A model generated the notes under the pieces. The model had not been told where the DNA came from. It did no database searches and saw nothing but the letters and a program-made list of their open reading frames with translations. DNA of 31,227 nt from Dysgonamonadaceae bacterium (GTDB lineage: Bacteria > Bacteroidota > Bacteroidia > Bacteroidales > Azobacteroidaceae): the NCBI GenBank assembly GCA_031255425.1, contig JAIRSN010000241.1, positions 1 through 31,227 of the forward strand, read 5' to 3'. A program made the position numbers and the translations under genes. Shown one piece after another: positions 1-6,529 of the stretch (position 1 is its first letter; the number at the start of each line of letters is the position of its first letter).

Positions 1-1413
1 GAGGGCATAGACGATGGCGACATCGACGACGTTCATTCGTACATCAACTGGTACGACCACTGTATTTTCAAACAATTCAACGGCGAATTTCAGCGCGACC
101 ACAAAAACGAAGGGCGCCCTTTGATCAGCCAGGAGATGAGTACCGGCTACCCCAATAACGAAACCGGTCACCCGACGCGCTTTTATACGCTGGTGCATCA
201 GAACCCGCAGGCGCTGGTGGGTTACGAAGCGTATGCTTTCGGCAATCCCGAAGCCTTCCTGAAGGTTCAGTCGTTTATCACCGGCGAGTTGGCAGAAGCC
301 TTGCGCCGCTCGAACGACAGGGGTTCGGGTATTTTGCATTTTGCCTTGCTCACGTGGTTCCGTACGGTTTACGATGCGGAAAATATGGAGCCCTATCCCA
401 CTTACTACGCCATGCAACGCGCGTTGCAGCCCATCCTTGTGTCGGCGGAACTGTGGGGACGGAATTTTTATGCAGGTGAAAAACTCCCCGCAAGAATCTG
501 TGTTGTCAATGATTGGGAATCGGGCGATGACTTGAAACCCACCTGGCTTCACTGGCAAATCGAAACCGGAAACGGGCAAGTCATTGCTTCCGGCAAAGAG
601 GAGGTGCCTGCCGTAAAACATTACGGGCGCCAATGGCTGACACCCGGTATTCCGATTCCGGAAAACCTGCCCGCCGCAAAAACAAAAGCAAAACTGCGCC
701 TGCGCCTGACCGAAAACGGCAGGGAGGTATCCGCCAACGAATACGAAATCCTGTTGGCGGAACGCCGTTGGACGCAACCCGCAACGGCAGGCAAACGGAT
801 TGTGCTGGTGGATAACAACCGTATTTCGACCGTTTTGGATGCCTTGAACGTTCCTTACCGGCTGGTTCCGGATATTCGGCAGGCGGTGAAACAACCGGCA
901 GACCTGCTTATTGTTTCCGGAAATGAAAATACCGGTGTGCAACAGGCGGGCGACCTGAAACAATACATTGCCGGTGGGGGAAAAGTCCTGATGCTCAACA
1001 ACGAAGAAACGGCAAAAGCCGTATTCCCCGAATACATTACCGGCTGGCTCGAACCAACCGAGGGGGATATTGTCAATATGGAGATTCCCGAATCGCCGGT
1101 GTTTGATGCGATTGATTTACTCGAACTGCGTTATTTCAACAACAACCGGCGGGAAATTCCGGTCGTTTGCCGGACTGCCCTGCATCTGAACCGGAATGAA
1201 AAGGTGGAAGAACTGGCGAACCAGACAAAGATTCACGGTTATATCAACGGCGATATGGAACAACGCAGCAATTACGTGAAAACGATCAAAGCCTTTCCCA
1301 TCGTCAAAATCACGGAAGGCAAAGGGGAAGCCCTGGTCTCGACGATGGCGCACGACAAAGCGCTTACCGATCCGGTTGCGGCGCGCCTGCTTGCCAATAT
1401 GATTCTTTTTTAG
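1..1413 (+). CDS. Glycoside hydrolase family 2-type enzyme, C-terminal part (5' end outside window)
   Basis: The reading frame is open from base 1, so the N-terminus lies upstream of the window and no start can be assigned. The visible part begins in the end of a GH2-like TIM barrel. The segment RPLISQEMSTGYPN puts a glutamate (codon at 133-135) where GH2 enzymes carry the catalytic nucleophile, and it is followed by an aromatic-rich barrel end (GILHFALLTWF). An Ig-like beta domain comes next. The last 200 or so residues (from GKRIVLVDNN) look like a class I glutamine-amidotransferase-like alpha/beta fold (LLIVSGNE, GGGKVLMLNN) with no visible catalytic triad. Role by family: exo-acting beta-glycosidase, probably extracytoplasmic; the sugar cannot be read from this part. 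The next gene starts 5 bases after the stop, so the two are probably cotranscribed. An unclassified GH with GH2-like ends is the main alternative. Confidence 0.72.
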   Translation, partial: EGIDDGDIDDVHSYINWYDHCIFKQFNGEFQRDHKNEGRPLISQEMSTGYPNNETGHPTRFYTLVHQNPQALVGYEAYAFGNPEAFLKVQSFITGELAEALRRSNDRGSGILHFALLTWFRTVYDAENMEPYPTYYAMQRALQPILVSAELWGRNFYAGEKLPARICVVNDWESGDDLKPTWLHWQIETGNGQVIASGKEEVPAVKHYGRQWLTPGIPIPENLPAAKTKAKLRLRLTENGREVSANEYEILLAERRWTQPATAGKRIVLVDNNRISTVLDALNVPYRLVPDIRQAVKQPADLLIVSGNENTGVQQAGDLKQYIAGGGKVLMLNNEETAKAVFPEYITGWLEPTEGDIVNMEIPESPVFDAIDLLELRYFNNNRREIPVVCRTALHLNRNEKVEELANQTKIHGYINGDMEQRSNYVKTIKAFPIVKITEGKGEALVSTMAHDKALTDPVAARLLANMILF

Positions 1414-1418
1414 TGATA

Positions 1419-2702
1419 ATGCAGAAGCAAATGAACCTGAAAATACTCTTTCTTGCCTGGCTGACCTGTGTTTCCTGTGTCTCGGCTCAAAGGCGTTACG
1501 ACTCGTACAGGGGGCTGGTGATGGCGGGCTACCAGGGCTGGTTCAACACGCCTGTCGATGGGGCAAACCGCGGCTGGCACCACTACGGGAACAAGCAGGA
1601 ATTTAAGCCGGGCAATTGTAGCATCGACTTCTGGCCGGATGTATCCGATTATTCGGTGCTGTACAAGACCCCTTTCCGGTTTCCGGACGGAACTACCGCC
1701 TACACATTCAGTTCGCAAGACTCGTCGACCGTGGACGTTCATTTCCAGTGGATGCAGGACTATGGCATCGACGGCGTATTTATGCAGCGCTTCGTGACGG
1801 AAATCAAAAGCAGGAAAGGGAAATCCCACTTTAATAAGGTCTTGAAATATGCCCTGTCGTCGGCGCAAAGAACCGGTCGCGCCATCGCTGTCATGTACGA
1901 TTTGAGCGGAATGTCGCCCGGCGACGAACGGGTGCTTTTGGACGATATGGATCAACTGGAAAAGGAATACCGCCTGAAGTCGGGGAAGAAGGCGCCGACT
2001 TATCTTTATCACAACGGAAAACCCTTGGTTGCCGTATGGGGCATCGGATTCGATGATAAACGGAAATACGGCTTAAACGAAGCGGATAAAATAATCGATG
2101 GCTTGAGAAAACGGGGATACAGCGTGATGATCGGTGTTCCGACCTATTGGCGCGAGCTGAAAGTAGATGCCGTATCCGATGCCCGGCTTCACGGGATAAT
2201 AAAGAAGTGCGACATCGTCCTGCCCTGGTTTGTCGGGAGATACGATGAAGCAAGTTACGAAGCCTTCCGGCAGGATATTGCAAAAGACCTGGAATGGTGC
2301 CGGCAAAACGGCGTGGATTATGCGCCCCTGTGCTATCCGGGATTTTCATGGAGAAATAAACGCGGTCCGGAATCTTTCTATGTAGACCGGAATGCAGGTT
2401 CTTTTTTCTGGAAACAGTTTGCCTCGGTCATCGCATCCGGAGCGGAAATGATTTACGTAGCCATGTTTGATGAGATTGACGAGGGGACAGCGATTTTCAA
2501 ATGTGTCAACCGGAGCCATGTACCCGGCAACAACAAGATTAAATTCGATGGAATCGAAGATCATTTGCCGACCGACTATTACCTGTGGCTTACCGGGGAA
2601 GCCGGTAAAATGTTGCGGAAGGAAGTGGATTTCACCCCCTCCGTTCCCCCACGTCCCGGCAACCCGGCGGCACCGCTGATCAATGATGAAATAATAAAAT
2701 AA
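1419..2702 (+). CDS. Secreted GH71/99-like glycoside hydrolase
   Basis: This is a single-domain protein with a signal peptide (hydrophobic ILFLAWL, probable cleavage after CVSAQ). The mature part begins with YDSYRGLVMAGYQGWFN, a hallmark of the Bacteroidota proteins annotated as GH71/99-like. The segment AMFDEIDEGTAIFK carries E352 and E355 with the i, i+3 spacing of the catalytic glutamates of GH99 (NEWHEG-type motif), so it looks catalytically competent. By family relation it should act on alpha-linked glycans (GH99 endo-alpha-mannosidase, GH71 alpha-1,3-glucanase), but this branch is poorly characterised. It is a close paralogue of residues 223-600 of the five-domain protein on the other strand. 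The frame also allows GTG at 1413 and ATG at 1431; 1419 is chosen because it avoids overlapping the previous stop and leaves a positively charged n-region. The next gene starts 7 bases downstream. Confidence 0.85.
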   Translation: MQKQMNLKILFLAWLTCVSCVSAQRRYDSYRGLVMAGYQGWFNTPVDGANRGWHHYGNKQEFKPGNCSIDFWPDVSDYSVLYKTPFRFPDGTTAYTFSSQDSSTVDVHFQWMQDYGIDGVFMQRFVTEIKSRKGKSHFNKVLKYALSSAQRTGRAIAVMYDLSGMSPGDERVLLDDMDQLEKEYRLKSGKKAPTYLYHNGKPLVAVWGIGFDDKRKYGLNEADKIIDGLRKRGYSVMIGVPTYWRELKVDAVSDARLHGIIKKCDIVLPWFVGRYDEASYEAFRQDIAKDLEWCRQNGVDYAPLCYPGFSWRNKRGPESFYVDRNAGSFFWKQFASVIASGAEMIYVAMFDEIDEGTAIFKCVNRSHVPGNNKIKFDGIEDHLPTDYYLWLTGEAGKMLRKEVDFTPSVPPRPGNPAAPLINDEIIK

Positions 2703-2709
2703 AATCCGT

Positions 2710-5589
2710 ATGAAATTCTTACAAACAACCGTATTGTTTCTACTGTCCGCGGCTGCTGCGGCGGCGCAGGGCGTGGTTTTCAAGGGCGATTTTTCGCCCG
2801 CCGAAGGCCTGGTCGCTCCCCAGGAAAAACCTTTTCGCGACGAAATCTGTTTGAACGGCTATTGGGACGTACAGGCTATCCCCGCGCCGGAAGGCTGGAA
2901 GCAAGGCTTCAGCGAACCGCCCGAACTTCCGCCGCACACCGCCCGGAAATGGGACGATGTGAAAATTAAAATACCTTCCGCCATCAATGTAAACGATTGG
3001 GGAAGGGGGGCAAAAACCGGCGAAGGAAGTTCCCAGCCTTACGCGCCGAGTTCCGTTTATTTTCCGTCTTATCCCGAAAAATGGATTCACGCCCGCATGG
3101 CATGGCTGAGGAAAAAGGTCTTTTTGCCTGCGTCGTGGGCGGAAAAACGAATCATCCTGCATTTTGAAGCCCTTGCCGGGGAATGTACCGTTTATATCAA
3201 TGGGAAAGAGGCGGGTAAAAACTTCGACAGCCATCTGCCTTTCGAAATCGACATCACCGGTTACGCGGTGCCTGGGGGAGAAAACGAGGTCCGGATCGGC
3301 ATCCGCCACAGCAAGCTGTTTGATAAAAGCCACCCGGAATACGCCAAATTCGGGGCAACCTATCCGCCCGGCTCCAACACCGACGATTTGATAGGTATCT
3401 GGCAGGACGTGTTTTTGTTCGCAATTCCCGGAATACATATTTCCGATGTATTTGTAAAACCGCTGGTGGATAAAAATTTGTTGGAAATAGAAGTGCAGGT
3501 CAAAAACCAATCTTCCGTGAAACAGCGAATCAACCTGTCGGGCGAAGTAAGGGAATGGATCAACCGGGCGGATTTCTCCCATCCGCTTTCCGCCGCCGAA
3601 ATTTCCTGGAAACAGGGGCATACGGTCCTCCGGATGCCGGCGGGAAAAACCATGGAACTTGCCGCCGGCGAAACGCGGACTTTTGTTTTACACAAAAACA
3701 TAGGGGATGAACTCCGGTACTGGTCGCCCGCGCAACCCAATCTTTATACCTTGCTGCTGCGTATCTGCCATAAAAAGCAAACGCTTGATTGCAAAGCCAC
3801 CCGTTTCGGTTGGCGGCAGTTCAAAATTGTGGGGAAGGAATTTCAGTTGAACGGCAAAAAAATCCAGTGCTTCGGCGACATCCAGCATCCGTTCAGCGCC
3901 TATATTTGTTCGCGTCGCTTTGCTTACGCCTGGTACCGGATGATCAAGGACTTCGGCGGAAATGCCGTTCGCCCTCACGCGCAACCCTGGCCGCGGGTGT
4001 ATTATGATTTAGCCGACGAAATGGGCTTGATGGTGTTGGACGAAACCGCTCTTTTCGGCTCTTCCATTCGCCTGAACCTGGAGGAAGAAATCACCTGGCA
4101 ACGCTCCCAAGAGCATCTGGAACGTTTGATACGGCGCGACCGGAATCACCCTTCGGTCATCGGCTGGAGCGCGGGGAATGAGATGTTTGCCATTGCTTTG
4201 CTCAACAAGCCTGCCAAAGAGGTTTCGGACCGGTGGGATGAAAAACTGGTTGCCCTTGCCCAAAGCGCGAAAACAACCGATCCGACCCGCGATTTTATCA
4301 CCTTGGACGGCGACCGCGATATGGACGGGCGTTTGCCTGTCTGGAGTAAACATTTCGGGCATGGTTTGCGAACCGCAGAACTGCCCGGAAACCCGGACAA
4401 GCCGCTTGTTGTCGGTGAATTTGGTGCTACTTATTACGGCAAACCGCAACAGTTGTATCCTTTTGCGGGCGACAGGGCTTTTGAATCGTACTGCGGGCGC
4501 AGCGAGGCGTTGGCGGTGGATGTTTATCAAAATGCCGTGCAGATGGCGCGCCCTTACCTGGGCTATTTCTCTCCTTCGGAAATATGCTGGTTCGGCATCG
4601 AACACCTGAATCTCGGCTACGACGATTTTTCGCGTTTGCCCTCGCTTTCCGACGGTATTTTTGCCGGAAAACCTTACGAGGAGGGCAAGCCCGGCTATCA
4701 ATACGAACGTATTCCGCCTTATGTTACTACTTTCAATCCCGGATTGGATCCGCGGCTTCCGCTATACAGGCGGCTTCCGTTGTTCGACGCCTTGAAAGCT
4801 GCTTTGTCGGCAGCGGAACCCTTGCCTTGCCCGTGGGATACTTACCGGGAAATAACGCTTCCGGCGCTTCCGGCATTTCCGCCGGTAAAATATTCCTCGG
4901 CGACTTTTCTCGGCGATACCGGCGGCGCTTTGTACCGGCAGTTGCGGGATTGGGGTGTCGAATTTCAACCCCGTAGCGATTTGGTTATTGTCGATGCGGC
5001 TACCGTGGACTCCCCGTCCGCCGCGTCGCTCCAACAGATCCGCGAACGCGGCGGCATGGTCTGGATTTTCTTTGCCGGGAAGACGGAGAATACGGCGTTA
5101 GACGCTATTATTCCCGCTAAATGGAGCCTGACCGACCGGAAAGCGACGGCTTTGGAACCGGACCAATCAACCGGATGGGGAAAGTATTTCGATTTGCCTC
5201 GCTTGTATTTCGCCGAGGCGGAGGGCGACCGGCAAATAATCAAATGCGGTCTGGATGGCGAAATCATCGAGCGGGGTCAAACGGTTCTTACTGCTTCGCG
5301 CACCGACTGGTCGCTGTTCAATCAACAGCCGGAAAACAAAAAGTGTGCGCAGGTGGTATTGTTCGAACAGATGGAAAAACCGTCCGGCGCTGCCTTGCTT
5401 ACGTTGGAGTGGGGAAAGGGTGTTTTGGTGCTTTCTACGCTCGACTACCGGATACAAAGCAAGGAAACGGCGGCGTTTTGGAAACGGCTTTTTGCTGTGA
5501 TGCAAATCGGTTTATCTGATAAAACATTGGATAAGGAGGGGGAAAACCGGCAGGCAAATCATGATCTGCTGCTGGATGGTCCGGTCTAA
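2710..5589 (+). CDS. Glycoside hydrolase family 2 enzyme with C-terminal amidotransferase-like domain
   Basis: The 959-residue protein has an alanine-rich signal peptide (cleavage near AAAAQG). Next comes an N-terminal GH2 sugar-binding jelly roll (about residues 30-230, with LNGYWDVQ and ECTVYINGKEAGKN), an Ig-like domain (about 230-390) and a TIM barrel (about 390-690). The acid/base is E491 in HPSVIGWSAGNEM and the nucleophile E570 in PLVVGEFGA, both in canonical GH2 context. After the barrel, residues 700-940 form an extra alpha/beta region resembling a class I amidotransferase-like fold (DLVIVDAATVDS, ERGGMVWIFFAG), as in the partial gene at the window start. Family activities include beta-galactosidase, beta-glucuronidase and beta-mannosidase; the substrate is not decided by motif. 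It is the last gene of the + strand operon; the leader is A-rich with no Shine-Dalgarno sequence. Confidence 0.9.
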   Translation: MKFLQTTVLFLLSAAAAAAQGVVFKGDFSPAEGLVAPQEKPFRDEICLNGYWDVQAIPAPEGWKQGFSEPPELPPHTARKWDDVKIKIPSAINVNDWGRGAKTGEGSSQPYAPSSVYFPSYPEKWIHARMAWLRKKVFLPASWAEKRIILHFEALAGECTVYINGKEAGKNFDSHLPFEIDITGYAVPGGENEVRIGIRHSKLFDKSHPEYAKFGATYPPGSNTDDLIGIWQDVFLFAIPGIHISDVFVKPLVDKNLLEIEVQVKNQSSVKQRINLSGEVREWINRADFSHPLSAAEISWKQGHTVLRMPAGKTMELAAGETRTFVLHKNIGDELRYWSPAQPNLYTLLLRICHKKQTLDCKATRFGWRQFKIVGKEFQLNGKKIQCFGDIQHPFSAYICSRRFAYAWYRMIKDFGGNAVRPHAQPWPRVYYDLADEMGLMVLDETALFGSSIRLNLEEEITWQRSQEHLERLIRRDRNHPSVIGWSAGNEMFAIALLNKPAKEVSDRWDEKLVALAQSAKTTDPTRDFITLDGDRDMDGRLPVWSKHFGHGLRTAELPGNPDKPLVVGEFGATYYGKPQQLYPFAGDRAFESYCGRSEALAVDVYQNAVQMARPYLGYFSPSEICWFGIEHLNLGYDDFSRLPSLSDGIFAGKPYEEGKPGYQYERIPPYVTTFNPGLDPRLPLYRRLPLFDALKAALSAAEPLPCPWDTYREITLPALPAFPPVKYSSATFLGDTGGALYRQLRDWGVEFQPRSDLVIVDAATVDSPSAASLQQIRERGGMVWIFFAGKTENTALDAIIPAKWSLTDRKATALEPDQSTGWGKYFDLPRLYFAEAEGDRQIIKCGLDGEIIERGQTVLTASRTDWSLFNQQPENKKCAQVVLFEQMEKPSGAALLTLEWGKGVLVLSTLDYRIQSKETAAFWKRLFAVMQIGLSDKTLDKEGENRQANHDLLLDGPV

Positions 5590-5614
5590 GAGGGCGGCGG
5601 ACACAGCGCCACCC

Positions 5615-5731
5615 GACTCCGCAGGAGTCGAATACGAGTAACCCCGGGTGCAAACCCGGGGAGTGTAACCCCCACCCACACACGACCCAGGGCGAATGCC
5701 CCGGGCTGGGCTATATGACCCTTTCAGGGTC
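5615..5731. repeat. Composite hairpin element, copy A (second module inverted)
   Basis: Two paired-hairpin modules follow the GH2 stop. Module 1 is GACTCC-GCA-GGAGTC (5615-5629), a 12-base linker starting GAATA, and CCCCGGGTGCAAACCCGGGG (5642-5661, 8-bp stem). Module 2 is the reverse complement of the arrangement in copies B and C: CCCAGGGC-GAAT-GCCCCGGG (5686-5705, one mismatch), then GACCCT-TTC-AGGGTC (5717-5731). No credible protein is encoded here. The same units recur at 6003-6076 and 31074-31187, so this is a dispersed intergenic repeat, similar in style to REP/BIME elements. What it does is unknown. Confidence 0.8.
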
Positions 5732-5883
5732 AGGCGCGTCATCATCCTATACCTATAGTAATATAAGAGCGGCAGTGCCGTTTCCGCGTAGCGTAAAAAC
5801 CTCATTTCTACCTAATTTAAATAACAAAACAACCTCAGTAGCCACAAAGACATTTATCCCCATATCCCAACCTCATTACCTCA
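5732..5883. other. Noncoding spacer with a TATAAAAG-type box and repeated ACCTCA motifs
   Basis: No gene is visible. At 5762-5779 there is a diverged copy of a box found five times in the window (consensus near TATAAAAGCGGCTGCGCC), including a small CGGC-AGT-GCCG hairpin. The pyrimidine-poor to pyrimidine-rich stretch after it holds ACCTCA at 5799, 5832, 5870 and 5878, the last two as tandem ACCTCATT. The ACCTCA repeats may be chance in a low-complexity region. Confidence 0.4.
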
Positions 5884-5936
5884 TTAAAATTATAAAAGCG
5901 GCTGCGCCGGCGCCGCAGGCGCTTTTATAATTTTAA
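5884..5936. terminator. Symmetric palindrome, probable bidirectional terminator between convergent operons
   Basis: Perfect 17-bp arms (TTAAAATTATAAAAGCG at 5884-5900 and its complement at 5920-5936) enclose a GC-rich core. In the core CTGCG (5902-5906) pairs with CGCAG (5914-5918) after one G/G mismatch. Read on either strand this gives an A-tract, a GC-rich stem and a TTTTATAATTTT tail, the form of an intrinsic terminator for both facing operons. It lies about 300 bases after the + strand stop and about 570 after the - strand stop. Half-copies of the same sequence occur nearby, so it may equally be a repeat-family member. Confidence 0.5.
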
Positions 5937-6076
5937 ATGGTACGATGTATCTGCTACGCATAGGGGACTGCCTCCCAAAAATATAAAAGCGGCTGCGCCG
6001 CCAAACCCGGGGAGAGTAACCCCCACACACGACCCTGAAGGGGTCGAATAACCCAGCCCAGGGCATTCGCCCTGGG
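5937..6076. repeat. Composite hairpin element, copy B (partly deleted)
   Basis: The start overlaps a 29-bp stretch (5923-5951) that matches 30971-30999 at 27 of 29 positions. A TATAAAAGCGGCTGCGCC box follows at 5982-5999. It is joined directly to AAACCCGGGG (6003-6012), the right half only of the large hairpin of module 1. Module 2 is intact and in the same orientation as copy C: GACCCT-GAA-GGGGTC (6031-6045), linker GAATAACCCAG, and CCCAGGGC-ATTC-GCCCTGGG (6057-6076). The missing left half of module 1 suggests deletion at the box/hairpin boundary. No coding sense is seen. Confidence 0.7.
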
Positions 6077-6100
6077 GCGTGTGAGCAAAATTGAATTATC

Positions 6101-6135
6101 AATTGTTAATTGAATTGTTAAATCCTAATTGTTAA
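6101..6135. repeat. Three direct AATTGTTAA repeats in AT-rich spacer
   Basis: AATTGTTAA occurs at 6101-6109, 6113-6121 and 6127-6135, at spacings of 12 and 14 bases, within an AT-rich stretch (6082-6160) that holds no gene. It could be a protein-binding cluster or low-complexity sequence. No promoter with a TAnnTTTG box was recognised here. Confidence 0.5.
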
Positions 6136-6168
6136 TAAACCTTTACTTCTTTTTTTAGCTCAAAATGG

Positions 6169-6529
6169 CTTTCGGGATACCCCTGAAAGCGTTTATGGGA
6201 TCTGCGAGGCGTTTTCGGGACATCCCGAAAACGTGAATGTTAACGCCGGGACGTTTTCGGGACATCCCGAAAACATGAATGTTAACGCCGGTACGTTTTC
6301 GGGACATCCCGAAAATATGAATGTTAACGCCGGGACGTTTTCGGGACGTCCCGAAAACATGAATGAGTACTCCAACATGATTTCGGGACAGTCCCAAAAT
6401 CGCAAATGTTAACAAAAACCTGTTTTCGGGACAGTCCCGAAAACATGAATGAGTACTCCAACATGATTTCGGGATAGTCCCAAAATCGCAAATGTTAACA
6501 AATTTATGAGTTCGGGACAGTCCCGAAGG
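6169..6529. repeat. Tandem array of nine dyad-symmetric repeats, about 42-43 bp period
   Basis: The core dyad TTTTCGGGACATCCCGAAAA starts at 6212, 6254 and 6296. The unit at 6338 is a perfect 20-bp palindrome (centre GACGTC). Variants with a three-base centre follow at 6380, 6423, 6466 and about 6509, and a decayed unit starts near 6169. Starts are 42 bases apart in the first part and 43 in the second. Spacers carry their own short palindromes, GTTAAC or GAGTACTC. The units 6338-6422 and 6423-6508 form a near-perfect 85-bp higher-order duplication. Because 42 is a multiple of three, long open frames run through the array with a 14-residue repeat; I do not regard these as genes. The array begins within the last codons of the - strand gene and could act on the 3' end of that mRNA or bind protein. 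Confidence 0.9.

Noticed and set aside
5590..6503. Insertion sequence or integrase remnant between the operons
   Set aside because: No transposase-like or integrase-like peptide was found in any frame and no terminal inverted repeats with target duplication are visible.
6169..6529. CRISPR array
   Set aside because: The spacers are repeated rather than unique, the repeats are perfect dyads with degenerate members, and no cas genes are present.
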